Source: Ectocarpus siliculosus (lineage: Eukaryota > Sar > Phaeophyceae > Ectocarpales > Ectocarpaceae). Taken from it: a stretch of 64,000 bases of DNA. Below the pieces are notes generated by a model, which made no database searches, was not told the DNA's origin, and worked only from the letters and a program-made list of their open reading frames with translations. The stretch covers positions 5,507,341 to 5,571,340 of the forward strand of contig FN649742.1 in assembly GCA_000310025.1 (NCBI GenBank), in the 5' to 3' direction. Shown piece after piece: positions 1-11,922 of the stretch. The position numbers and the translations under genes were made by a program. The stretch's first letter is position 1. Every line of letters begins with the position of its first letter.

Positions 1-1001
1 GTTGTGTGGTATGCTCCTGTGTGGCCCCGGTTGACGTATAAGCCAGCGATATACAGCAGTAACACACGCATTGGTTGCCAAAACCGAAAATGGCTGACTT
101 CATTACACGTCTACTGCTGTAGTCTACAGGACATCTTGACGTTTTACCATCACCTTTATTTCGCCCGAAGCTTTTTGGGGCAAATGTCCGATGCTTGAGG
201 ACGCTTGTCCTCTTGCTCTCGGTTGGTGCGGTCGGTCTGGAAGCTGGTACAGCTGGCCGCAGCCATTCCTGCTCACCCCCATCGCAGTTCGTGGTCCCTA
301 TTTCCATGCTTGTCTGAGACTTCGTTCATATGTAGACTACATGGCGAAGAAAGAGGCGGGAACACGACTGACTATTTTATTGCGGTCACGTCCCTCTGCC
401 GCTCGCTATACAATGATACAAGTATAAGTCTTTGGATCACAGACAGCAGTTGGTATCGCGCATGTCATATCTATTTGCAGAATCAATCAACCATCAAACT
501 TCGTGATTGGTAATGAAGATATGCATCAGTAGCCACGATGGGGAGGACGAGAACCCAGTTGTACAGGAATGGACGTACATACTTCTGTCAGTGCCGAATA
601 TACGTATTCTACATGTATAATGGTCGACGAGAGTCGTATATATTTTGGGCTCAAAATAATCTATTCAGGGAAGGACAGCCGACCTGGAACGAGACTGCAG
701 TAATGAGGTATGCTAGCATTATTGAGGGCATGCGTATGAACGATGACATCATTTATTCTGTGGCACGGAAGGAACAAGAGGTCCAGTTCATCGACAAAGC
801 GAGTCGTCTCTCGTTGTTTGTCGACGTTTTTTTTTTTTCAGTTTTTTTCGAGAGGAAGCGTTACAGATGCTCATGAAACATCCCGTTTGTGGTATGTGAA
901 CTCCTCACCCGCACGTTAGGCCTCTCAGCCCTCAGCCCAGCCTCCCTCAGCCGGTAGACCAGCACATCAGCACCCACCGCAACAAGGGTAAGGAAGGAAC
1001 A
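1..1001. other. Upstream flank, no supported gene
   Basis: I see no exon with homology or matched splice phase here. The open frames are short and overlap on several strands. A TACTGCTGTA word lies near 111. A T run and a C/A-rich stretch just before 1002 are compatible with a promoter and 5' UTR for the FKBP gene, but no clear TATA box stands out. Confidence 0.5.
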
Positions 1002-3252
1002 ATGAAGAGGGCTATTGCAACGCTGATGGGAGGCCTCATGGCCTCAGAGGCTTTCGTCCTTCCAGCTGCAGTGAGCAGAGGTAGGATGTGACGATGTGAC
1101 ACACGGAATACACGTGTTTTTCCCTGACAGACCCTACACCGCCAACGTGCACATGTTCGATGCCACCTGCTACGGCTGTCCATATCCATTGCCGTATGCT
1201 GATCGGCACCTCCTGGTACCCCGGCCTTGTTTCCTTCGCACCACACCTCTTCTCGGTGCATAGGCTCGTGCTCAACACATGAAACCTTTGGGTGAGGTAC
1301 AAAAATGAATGATCTCCCGACACCCCTTCTTGGCTGCTCAGTCTCTGGCTGTGCTGACTTTGTTGTGTTTGCCGTGAATCGGGAAGATACCAAACCGCCC
1401 AGGGTCAATTCTCCAAGCTCAATCTTCCGAACGCCGGAAGAGTTGGAAAGGAACTTTTGTGTACATATATCTTCGTATCCCATACTTTGTTTCATGACCA
1501 CGTGTTGCGGAAGATACCACTTCCCCTGGATCGGGTTTTAAAGCTCGACTACTCGATTACTCTGCAGCAAAATGGTCACGAGGCTGAAAATGGCGGCGTT
1601 GGAAGGATTTGGTCTTGAGCTTTCTTCTGAAAACGTATCATTTGATCGCGGTATTCTTTTCGTCCGTGGAAAAATCGAACCCTGATAAGTTGAGGGGGTG
1701 GTATCTTACACTTTTACCTCGTAGAATGGAGTATGCGAACAACCTCGGGTACCCTGCGGCCTTTCCTGCCGAGGCGAAGGGCTCCGATCCGGGGGCCACG
1801 CAGAAAATTCTCTGCAGTAGATATCTTCAACGTTTGGGGCGGGGGGCACAGTCGTACATCCATGATGTATCATGTACAATCGCGAATTCAAATCGTGATA
1901 TTGTGATCTTCACCAGCCAATCGGCACGAGGTTAGGAATCCAACTATAATAACTACTGTGCACATTGAGCTGCACCCTCCCAGAGATCTTGCCGCATCGA
2001 CTTTCGATGTCTTTCGTTGACCTTCAAATGAAATTCGTACTGCGCCTTAAGAGTGCATGATTTGATGGTTCCACAGACCAACTACCGGTACAGATGGAAG
2101 GCTCTTTCGATAAATGGCTGCAGCAACCTCACGGCCCCTTGTTGTGTCTTGGTTGTGCCATCGTACAGTGCCCTCTTTGAGGTTGTGCGCTCTCCACGTT
2201 TCCCGTATTCAGCGCGGATCCAATCTACAGGATGCGTTTTCCTATCGCCCGAGAAAGGGCACTCTTCTTTCGCACTATGTGCCACGGCACCTCCAAAGAC
2301 ATGAGCACCAGATCAACACAGCCGAACCGAGGCGACCTCTCCTGTCTCGCCGACCTCTTCTCGTCTTGCACACCACGGCAAAGTCCTTTCGTTGATCGAC
2401 CTTATTACGCTCACCCAACCCTTCACCCATCATCCGTTGCCGCAGGTCTCGCCGCAGCCGGGTCTTCCAGCCGCGAGGTCGTGAGTTGCTCTGCCTCAAC
2501 TTCATCTTCATCTTCCTCTTCCTCTTCCTCCCAGGGAGGCGGGCAGAACAACCGCGTTGCTTTCCTCCACAAGGCTGGGCTCGCGGCGGCCACGACTGTT
2601 GCCGCGGTGACGGGCTCTCCGCTGCTTGCTCGTGCCGAGGAGGAGGATGAGGTGAAGGTGGGAGAGGAGGTTACGACCGACAGCGGCCTCAAGTACACCG
2701 TCACGGTTGCTGGAAAGGGCTCCAAGCCTAGCCCTGGAAACATGGTCAAGGCCCACTACACCGGTAAGCATGTAATGTAGTCGTTCAAGTCGTATCGTTA
2801 GGAGTGCATTATTATGGTAGTGGTAAACAGTCCGAATTTGCAGAACTGTGTGTTCCCGAATTGGTCCAACGGGATCGGTGATACCGCCGACGTACTGCTG
2901 CTGTCGACCGTCACACCTAACGCGATCCCGCTAATATCACTTTGATGAATTTTTTTCTTGCTTGCTTGATGCGGGCGGAAGAGCCTGACTTCGTTTCGTT
3001 TCGGCGCGATGCAAGATCAGAAAAAAACGGCGAGCAGGATTAAAATACATGATGACTAGAAAAGTGTAGGCATGTGTGCGTTGTCATTTTGTTGCCCTTT
3101 CGCCTGACACCGAGGAGTACGTGTATTGTTTTCCGAACCAGGATGGCTGAATGCCTTCGGCGATGAGGATGGCGCGAAGTTCGACTCATCCCGCGACAGG
3201 GGGAGACCGTTCTCGTTCAAAGTGGGAACGGGACAGGTGAGGCTATTGGACC

Positions 3253-3299
<47 letters not shown>

Positions 3300-4233
3300 G
3301 ACGTGAGGCCGACCTTGTGCTCCATGAATCATTTGGCGGTTTTCTTGGGTGTGCACCGTACACATCTGTTGTTGGGAACCTGTTAAGTAAATGCTTTGTT
3401 GTTGCTGTTGCTGTCGTCGGTACATAGACTAGCTGACCTTAAGAACCCGTTTTGGGCCCTGCGCAGAGATATGCGCTACATCCGAAACTGAGAAACGTGC
3501 GCCAATGTCTCGTGCTTTTGTGTTGGACAAATCAGGTGATCAAGGCCTGGGACGAGGCGATGCTCGACATGAGGGTAAGAGAACATCCGAAGAGACGCAC
3601 GAATATCCTGGATACATGTGCTGTTGGTTGTGTACGATACAAGACTTTCCATGGGAGCCAATCAACTGCAGTTGCGGGAGTTTGACCATGCTTCTTGGAG
3701 GCGTGGCGATACTAGAATAGTGCGCAGCAGACATGAAAATTGTCGAAGATGCTTTTCGAAGCATGCCCATTGCTTAGTGTAGGTGGAAACGCCAGATACC
3801 ATCACCTTTGGTGCATCCATCCAACTCTCGTCATCGACCGCGATCAGGGTATCTCGTAAACGGGTCGCCGTTAAGCAGTACGTCGTCTTCCAGCCCATTT
3901 CTGCTAGATCAATCACACATTAGAGCTGTTGTTTGGTTCTGAGCAGATAGCCAGCGACACTACATACTGCCGTGCGCATGTTCCCCTCTCCGTGTGTCTC
4001 TGCTCTTTGCTACCGACGCGTGCCGACCTATGTGTTGGCGTTAACAATTGGACCCCACGCTGCTGTGTCGTGTCCTGTCTGGTCGTGTCACGGACGTGGT
4101 TCCGCAGATCGGGGAACGCCGCCAGATCACGGTGCCGCCTCAGCTGGGGTACGGCAGCCGCGGCGCAGGAGGCGTGATTCCCCCGAACGCCACACTCTAC
4201 TTCGATGTCGAGCTCCTCGCCGTGCAGCCCTAG
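1002..4233 (+). CDS. FKBP-type peptidyl-prolyl isomerase, thylakoid-lumen targeted
   Basis: Five exons: 1002-1080, 2446-2763, 3142-3236, 3536-3574, 4108-4233 (218 aa). All junctions are GT..AG and codon phase agrees throughout. Residues 1-27 form an ER signal ending in MASEAFVLP, which resembles the ASAFAP motif of secondary-plastid proteins. A second hydrophobic stretch ending in LLARA near residue 90 looks like a lumenal cleavage signal; a Ser-rich transit region lies between. The rest is a complete FKBP fold: the HYTGWL strand, [32 protein letters not shown], then the [10 protein letters not shown] and [15 protein letters not shown] blocks. The family catalyses cis-trans isomerisation of Xaa-Pro bonds; lumenal members assist photosystem assembly. 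Start chosen because it alone supplies the targeting signal in phase. The 2446-2763 exon is also open upstream to 2232, so a start there without plastid signal is possible but less likely. Confidence 0.92.
1511..1707. repeat. MITE-like element, family A
   Basis: A 197-bp segment in intron 1 of the FKBP gene with imperfect terminal inverted repeats of about 30 bp. The left end reads AAGATACCACTTCCCCTGGA and the right end, read in reverse complement, begins AAGATACCACCCCCTCAA. It has no coding capacity. Related elements with similar ends lie at 12570, 16165 and 30619. Confidence 0.7.
3252..3299. repeat. GA microsatellite
   Basis: A GA dinucleotide tract with one interruption, starting 15 bp after the donor of FKBP exon 3. 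It produces spurious Ser-Leu or Glu-Arg open frames on both strands. Confidence 0.95.
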
Positions 4234-5995
4234 GATATCGATATTGGAGTTATAGCCAAGAAATACGACTAGAGGTTCGGGGCATCTTTGTCCAAAGAAA
4301 GAGGTTCTTGAAGCGGAGAGTGGCGGGCAAGTAGGGGCACCGGGGCCGAGAACAATGATGTGTAGAAGGAGAGAGGCCGTACAGTAGAAAGCGGCATCAG
4401 TGTTGTACGGGGAGTTTTCCGGAACCAAAGCAGTGGGACGACGCACTCTACCGCGCACGCTGCGAGTGACGGTACTTTACTGCTGTACAGATGTGGCGAT
4501 CGCTCCAAAGCAAAAGCTATCCCTTCTTGATCTTCTGTGAGGTCCTCCCCTTTTGACTATTTTAGGCTCTCCACTCCCTTCTCAAGAGATGATGGGCGCA
4601 TGTGCGGCCAACTGTGCCTTAGGGAAATGGGCATGCAGCACTGTACCAAATAAGGTGTTCTTGTTTTCCGTGGAGAATAGGGCGAGGCGGGGTTCTCTAG
4701 CTAGAAACACGGCAGTACTGTTGAACATGTTGGGCACCGGAAGTAACATCCCGTCTTGCAGCAGAAACGAGGGCATGAACCGCGACCATACGACAACGTT
4801 AGGTAGTAGTAGTGGGGTGTTCTTGTTATAGACCTAGATTCATTCGTAGTTTGCAGGCCATCGTCCACTGCTGCTTTCGACAGCAACAAGTTATCGCGTG
4901 CGACGAAAATGCTGCTAAATTTGGTCGTTCCCAACATTCGGCGTGTTGTCTTGCACATCAACCGGGGTCGGTGACACCGGAGGAGGAAGGCCTGTCTCAC
5001 TTGGCACAGGACCTTGTTTGATCTGTTTCCTCTCCGCCTTGTTCCTGCGGTGCTTGCCCTGCTCTTTGTCGCGAAAAGGACTCACCCCCCCCCCCACCTC
5101 GTCGACGTTGGAAGTGGAATATGTTGCGTACTACACGAATCCATCGCTCTCCACACAAATGCGTGGCCATAATATTGTGCGAAAAAGTCCCGGTCCGAGT
5201 GAGTTGACTTGACCGAGGTTCGAACCCACGTCCAAAACGTTCAAGGTTTGCCTGCTGCATCCTGGACATAACGCTGCCAACAGCACGGTAACAGAAACTT
5301 CGTTTTGCGCATCGCCACCAAGCCGTCTAGTGCTGGGACACGCAAAGAGCACCGAAAAAGTGATGGGGGGATGTCAACCAATCCACGCCCCTTCGAGTGA
5401 CTGCTGTGACAATGCCTCCGTATGTCTATTTCGTTGCTCATTCGTTGACGGATGACCCAAAAAAAGTATAAGCACAACCGTGGCCAACAAGCCGGCCATC
5501 CGAGTAGCTACAATCAAGACGACCGTTAGTCACCCCCGCCGCAACCACTACCGTGGACGAAAGTGCTACAAGGAGATATATTCCGAATCTGCCAGGTGGT
5601 GGGAATAGGAAAAGGTTGTTCACCGAGCACAGCGATCACCAACACGCGCTACGGTTACGGAAAAACACAACAGAAATACATACTGTACCATGGTGCACAA
5701 ACGTATCTAAACGGCGCGGTACCCACCTATCAAACTCATAACTTATACTATCAATCTCGGACACCGTGAATGCAGCAGTTTTTGTACAAAACACAACCAG
5801 GCTCGGGAGAAGTGAACACCTTGTCAGCCCGACCAGCATCATCGTTGCAACTCAGCGAACCCAAAACTGTCAACCTAATGAAAAATATTTGGTAGACGTT
5901 TCTGAAGGCAGCTGGTCGGCGCCTTTTCCAGCCCAGCCCTTCGAAGGAGAAAGAACATTGTTCTCCGCGTAGGAATAAACAGGAAATATATATGA
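4234..5995. other. Convergent intergenic region, no gene seen
   Basis: This spacer separates the 3' ends of the FKBP and DCC genes. I found no exon with recognisable homology. A tRNA-like B box (GGTTCGAACC on the minus strand near 5214-5223) suggests at most a SINE relic. A poly-C run lies near 5087. Confidence 0.5.
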
Positions 5996-7299
5996 TCAGA
6001 TGAAGCGGTCCGCGTATCGCTCGTCCGAACACCGGCAAACATCTCTCTTTCCCATCACGCTGTAACGGTTGTCCGCGACGGTGTCGTACATCTTATTCCG
6101 GACAAACTGGAAGGGTCACCGCCGGAGTAGAGTAGAGGGTCGGAAACAGCGGTAGTGTACGAGCGTTTACGGCCATTCCCTTCATACCAGGTATGCTAAA
6201 GTATCGACAGCACCATGACAATGCTGTGTGGAATGCGAGGAACCTTGCTGCATCTACGTAGCTTCTCCGAAAAAAGAGGCGTTGATGAGGCGGCGGGTTG
6301 AAAGGCACGCCACGTTGCGAGGACACAGCACACCGAGGTGCAAATCTTTCGGCCGAAAACACAGCGGGGGAAAATCTACTGCTACCGTGACGCCTTTCGT
6401 AGGAAGCTACATACGAGGCAGGCACATGCTTGACGTACACATGACAGCATCAGATCATATCCACAAATGCAGGGCACCAATCTCGTAAGGTTATTCTTCA
6501 TGCAGCACTTGACTTGACTTCACACCTTTGGGACAAGGACACCAGGGAGAAGGACAAGGCCCACAGGTCCCCCTAATAACCGCCCCATCCTGAGTAGCGC
6601 GTCCGATTGGATGTGAGCCGCTCCGCTTTGCTCGACCAGTACGATGCTTGATACGGGCAAACACACAGACGTGCGGGATTGACGTTTAGGTGAGACCTAT
6701 GCGTAAAAGGGCAAAGACTACAAAAAAAATCAAAGCGATCACACCAACGTTTATGACAGGATTTAAAGAATAATAGTTCCAAGTACTTGTTACTCCGTCG
6801 CATTGCGAGGATCCATGGCGAGATCAGGGCTTGTCGTGTATTGTACAATGTGTGTGTACCTGGAAATGTCGTCGGGCGACCTCCCGGAGAGAGCAAGAAG
6901 CGCGCGACCAGTTTGGCTTTGCAAGGCAGAAAACCTGAACTTCTCGTCCGTGTCGACGTCAAGGAACAGGTTCACGAAGCCGTTGCACATGTTGCAAACG
7001 CCGTCGTACAGCAGGACAGGGCGGGCGTCCTTCTCAAAGACGCTGGCAGCAATGCCGGGCAGTATTGCTGCGTCATCGACAAGCTCGAGGGCGGACGACT
7101 GCTGCTGCTGTTGTGCCATCACAGGTCGGGTCACCGAGCGAGGAGTCGCCTTATGCCCGCTCCTGACGACATGAGATGCCGTGAATCCCTGCCCCCTCGT
7201 AGAGAGCATCGCGATCGCGACGATCCAGAGCGCGACAACAGCAGTCCCATAAAACGCGTGACGAATGACACCTATGACGGGAGGTACATGAGTACACAT
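5996..7299 (-). CDS. DCC-family (DUF393) thiol-redox protein, probably plastid
   Basis: Three exons on the minus strand: 7299-6860, 6646-6526, 6106-5996 (223 aa), all GT..AG with matching phase. Residues 14-35 are a hydrophobic signal followed by GFTAS, which could be the start of a plastid transit peptide. Residues 95-108 carry the family signature LLYDGVCNMCNGF with the DxxCxxC pair at 99-105. Exon 2 supplies SIVLVEQSG..QSDALLRM, the usual second block, and exon 3 the YDTVADNRYSVMG C-terminal block, so the domain is complete. The family (Pfam DUF393, thiol-disulfide oxidoreductase DCC) is presumed redox-active from its CxxC; substrates are generally unknown. The large plus-strand open frame over 6787-7557 is only its antisense shadow. 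A Gln run (residues 63-67) is encoded by a CAG-type repeat. Confidence 0.9.
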
Positions 7300-8706
7300 G
7301 CGAGAGGTTCGAGTGAACAATGCCTTGGCTTAGTTAGTCGCGGCAAGCTGGTGACCCCCCCTCCGGAAACACACAACCCTTACCCGTGTACTCCTAAAAA
7401 GGGTCATTCTCAACTCTCCGAGAGTCAAGGCACCCACAACATTAACTTCACCGGCACACACACACACGCGGTCACACGAAGAGACTTGCAGCAGCCTATT
7501 CCCCCCCTCGCTGCCCTTCGGTGGAGTGAACAGCAAGGACAACGGATTGGACCTTAGGTTCATGACGCCTAAACGAAAGCCACTTCTTCCAAGAAAAACA
7601 GGAGCATGCTGCAATATCTCATCGCACGCTTAAAGTGCACAACAGGAGGTTCAAGCAACCAAAAGCGTATACGGCACATTTCTGTGCTGTGCCACAGGCA
7701 TCATACGTAAGTAGTGGGGTGCATCTGAGGACGCACGGCGGTTGCTGCTGGCACGAACTCAGAGCTTCAACCAGGTGTAGACGAGCCCACGTATCTTATG
7801 TAGCACGTGAGTGAGTGCTTCGCACGTGGATCGGTGGAGAGCGCGGCGGGCAATGTGCAGCTACCCATCGCGGCCCTAAGCAATCCCCCGATGCTTCCTC
7901 AGCCCCTCCAACGAGTAATTCCAACATACAAACGAAATTGAATGCTGTAACACGACACGGTATTATTGTATGCGTACACAAAACATACGAGGTATATTAC
8001 CAGTATCATCACACACGTCCTACAGCAGCAGTCGATGATACCGCGCAGTCTAGACTACTTGCCAGGTTGTACGTGTTTCGTGTAAACGAGAACAAATTTG
8101 TACATACAGCAGCAGTAGATCATGAAACATTTGAATGATGTCTTGGAGAAAAGGAAGCCATTCCATACACTACCTGATTGCATGTTGACGTCGAGTGCCA
8201 CAGCAGTACAGTAGTATACCAGTGCTTCGACGGCGAAACGAGACACAAAGACGCAAACACCAGCGTACGCGCGGCAGAGTAGATGGTCGATGATCGATGA
8301 CGAAGATAGGATCTGACGGACTGTACAGAAAGCTGCATCAGCAGGACCAGCAGGGGGGCGGGTGAGTCATGCCTTCGATGCAAGCATACAGCAGATCACC
8401 AGCCAATTCCTCCATCAACACTCTAGATTTCGGAACTCACCGCAAACGTTGATAAAGGAGTCTCGATCCCTTCTCTCTTTGTCCTGTCGAGCTCTGTCTG
8501 GTTGCGTGTGCTGTCAGGATAAGCAGTGTTGGCTAAGCGCTAAGCAGTGAGCAGTGAAAGACGAACCTGCGGCGGAATTGTGGTGCGGCATGATTTGCGA
8601 AGGGGGTGGCATCATTTGGCGGTGCCCCGCTTATCGTTGCAATCGCAGCACACATAGCACAGCCAAGCCAAGCAAAAAGGCTGTTGTGCTCCTTGACACT
8701 CTGAAT
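7300..8706. other. Divergent intergenic region between DCC and RPA34-like genes
   Basis: A shared upstream region of two divergent genes. It holds a CA tract near 7456-7468 and several TACAGCAG words (8024, 8105, 8198, 8382). I see no exon with homology or phase support. Confidence 0.5.
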
Positions 8707-8866
8707 ATGGCAGAAGGGTTCACAGCCGCAGACTACGTCACAAGCCTGCCTTTGTCCGAGGTGCAGGGCAAGCGATTGTGGCTCTTGAGGGTTCCCCGAC
8801 ATATCGACACATCCAGACTGGAGGTGAGAGCATCTCTGCCGTGCGGTGTCTACAGCTCTGGTCTGG

Positions 8867-8913
<47 letters not shown>

Positions 8914-10614
8914 CGTGACCTGCGTGGGGCCGTCCCGCTGTTGGCGGTTCACGATCGGTGCTGTATCTGCATGGCACATGATGAAAAGTCTCGACTCACT
9001 TTGTTGGTATCGCTTTTGTATCATAGTGCGTCGTACGGTGAGCCATCGCCAATCAAAATCAGGCCGGACAGAGAGACTTCCGCACTACTTGTTGTACCCT
9101 CGAGTATAGTGAGTCGGGGTATGTCGAAGCCACCAGGACCTGCGGCGGTATTTGGTTGTGCCACAGCGTCTGTTTGCTGTGCACGACAACATTTCAAATA
9201 ACCGTGTTGCTGGTCGATACTGCTGTCCACTGCTGCTGCTGTACGCGTATGCATACCACGAAACGTCTTCTCTCTCCGTCGACAGGGTGTCAAGGTTAAG
9301 CTGCCACGAAAGGGCCGGGAGGGGAAGGTGTTGGGCAGGGCCAACAAGCGAAACGATAGCGAAGATGGAGATAGCGACGAGGAGGGTGGAAACCGAGACG
9401 GTGAAGATTTGGCGCTCAGGGCAGGAGACGTTGCGGAGACCCATGGGTTCCGGGCCCTTTTCAGCGCCAAGGAGGATGGCGCGTTGGCCGCCGCGCCTCC
9501 ATTTGTTGGCCAGGTGATGAGGTGGGGGGGTGTCGGCGACCTTCACCCACAGAAGAAGAGAAGAAGAGAAGAAGAGAAGAAGCGAAGAAGCGGGTCTTAC
9601 GGTACTGGGTTGCCTGATCATGTCATGTCGTCGTGTTGTGCACATGCTCGCTCGATGCAATTTAGGCCCTGCGGATTTTTGTATGCAAAAGCAATGCTTC
9701 CGTCAGGTTTTCGGTACAACATGCTAACATACTCCGGAGTAAAAATTCTGTTCAAAACTACAATACATCAATCTATCCTGCTGTACTTGCGTCGATGCAT
9801 CGATCATGCGCTGTTATGTCGTTCTGGGTGCCCCCAACAGACTAGGGAGACAAGCACTCACCCCCTGAAACGAGGTGTTTTGTGTTTTGCCTTTCACACT
9901 GGCCCTCCTACAGCAGTAGCCCCCCCACCTCTGAGAACAGGGTGTTCTTCTCACCCAACGATACGACGTATTATTCACCCCCCGGAGCAATCTCGGAGCA
10001 ATCTCAAAGGAGATCCGGAACCTATGGAATAGAACTGCTGTACGAAGTAGTTATCTATTGTAGATACCCCTCCAGCGAGTGGCGGCTTGGAGTCGACAAA
10101 ACTGCGAGGAAGCGAATCGGTAGATCTACCTCTACCCCCGTCAGTAGCTTGGATCCCGATAGCGTTGTATAAGTTTATTATTGTATCATTGTATGATTGA
10201 CAAAACGTTCCGAAAACCCCCGCAGCTCTCATGCCGCGGCAGTATGTACGTGCCCCTTCTTGTCCCACATGGCCTCCAACATGGGTCTGTCTGTGCAGCC
10301 AGAGTTTCGGCTTCCACTAACCCGTCGAACATTTGTTGACCAGTTCTCGAAGGGGACGTTCCGGTTCGTCATGGTGACGGTTTCTCGTTCGCTAGAATAG
10401 AGCTTCGATTTCGTCGGTGATGTGCGCCTTGAACATCATCGCGAGAAGACATGAACATCCCCTCTCTCTCGCCAGCAATCAAGTCGAATCTGATGTGCTC
10501 ACGTACACAACGGCTTTCGAACTACAAACCCGCGGGAAACCACCGACGACCTTGACATTTCAAAACTTTCATACTTGGGTTGACCATGAAGATAGGTTGA
10601 ATGTCTAAGAAGGC

Positions 10615-10647
<33 letters not shown>

Positions 10648-11922
10648 GCGCGCACCGCGTTCAGCTGTTTCTTCCAGCCGTTTCTTCCTGCTTGACGCAT
10701 GTAGCTTTGCAGTCCATGGACGCGCACACGTGTGTTCCAAACACGAGGACCTGACGGCTGATGAAGAGCGAATAGTGATCCAGAGCTCTCCCAAACCGCC
10801 CCTCTTGCGCCTGTCGTGTTACATTACATGCCTGTTTGCTACTCCTATTATAATAGGTGAACGTTTCAGTGGACATGCCAGATGTTGACGCGTCCGTTGC
10901 GGATGGCGACCCACGCGTAGACACGTTCGTCGAGCCCTACCAGGGACGGCCTCAGCTGAAGGGAATGCGGGTGCGTTACAAGCCGGCCAGAGCAGGATCA
11001 GGTGGGTGGCACTCTACTGTTTGTGCTGTTGTCTTTGTTGCTGTTGTCTTGACATTATTAACTGTACCGGTCTCCGCTCGGTACCTTGTAATGTCCGTAC
11101 TGGTCCAACTGACGCGAACGCCTTCCCAGTTGTGTCACCCGGCGACGATGTGCGTTTCGCGGGGGAAGCTCATAGGCCATTCTGTATCATTCTTTATCCG
11201 AGGGCGCCATCTGCATGTATGACACTGCGGCACGGCGCAGGGGGTCGTGCAGAGAGAGAGAAACCTTAACTTTTTTTTAATCTTTTTTTCTCAGAGAATA
11301 CCGAACGGGTGTTGTTTGAAAAATTCCTGGTTTAGCAGGAAGATCAGTACCCTATCAAAGAAACCTTAGCTTTATTGAACCTTTCTTCTCAAGCGTATGT
11401 GGAAAGAGCGTTGTTCGGAAAATTTCCCTGTTGGGCTGGACGATCATTCCCCTATTTTAGTCAGTCGTGCCTGTACCAGTAACTCAGTCTGTTCGACTGC
11501 TGTAAATTCCTTCTTCGACACAGACACGGCTGTTGCTGTTAATATTAACTCTACACGCAACGGCTTACGAACGCGCATACTCACTTAAAACAACAAACAC
11601 GCTACTGCTGTACATTACTTCCCACCCAGAGTATTCGCCGTGTCGCCCGCCAGCTGGACATGAACAACCAAAGGGACGCCAAGACGATGAAGATGGTGCA
11701 ACACCGGCTACCCCCGACCAGGGGAAAAAAGCGAAGAAAGCTTCTGCGGCCAACTCCAGAGGAGTAGCAGCGGCGCAAGCAGCAGAGGTTTCTGCAGAAA
11801 CACCGAAAAGCTCCAAGAAAAAGAAGAGAAAGTCGACGGCGGGGGGGGTTCGTGCAGAGGAGGAGGGGCACGGGGTGTCTTCGGCCAAGAAGTCCAAGAA
11901 GAAGAAAGGCGTCGAAAGATAG
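8707..11922 (+). CDS. RPA34/PAF49-like RNA polymerase I subunit
   Basis: Four exons: 8707-8823, 9286-9513, 10857-11001, 11630-11922 (260 aa), GT..AG borders and phases 0/0/1 in agreement. The N-terminus carries LWLLRVPRHIDTSRLE, and the next exon starts GVKVKLPRKG; both match the A34.5/PAF49 pattern in which a WLIRxP strand begins a TFIIF-like dimerisation domain. Exons 2-3 continue with ALFSAKEDG and VNVSVDMPD. Exon 4 is a lysine-rich, disordered tail (KKKKRK, KKSKKKK), typical of the family. A34.5 pairs with A49 on Pol I and aids initiation and elongation on rRNA genes in the nucleolus. Start chosen as the ATG at 8707; the frame is open upstream to 8554 but begins there with GTG. The family is fast-evolving, so the call rests on a few motifs plus the basic tail; another basic nuclear protein is the alternative. 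Confidence 0.73.
8869..8911. repeat. GA microsatellite in intron 1 of the RPA34-like gene
   Basis: A near-perfect AG tract about 45 bp after the donor of exon 1, in the same relative place as the GA tract in the FKBP gene. Confidence 0.95.
10616..10645. repeat. CT microsatellite in intron 2 of the RPA34-like gene
   Basis: A CT tract of about 15 units. It makes the Ser-Leu or Arg-Glu runs seen in spurious frames on both strands. Confidence 0.95.

Noticed and set aside
947-1501. 184-codon minus-strand frame
   Set aside because: It is antisense to FKBP exon 1 and its intron, with no homology; the plus-strand exon has a matched splice phase.
5170-5290. tRNA gene on the minus strand
   Set aside because: A perfect B box (GGTTCGAACC) is present but the T stem has mismatches, the A box is weak and no acceptor stem pairs. 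At most a SINE relic.
6787-7557. 256-codon plus-strand frame
   Set aside because: Antisense shadow of DCC exon 1, whose family motifs and splice phases are on the minus strand.
8533-9024. Ser-Leu and Glu-Arg repeat proteins
   Set aside because: These frames come from GA/CT microsatellites read in different frames here and at 3250, 45999 and 52410.
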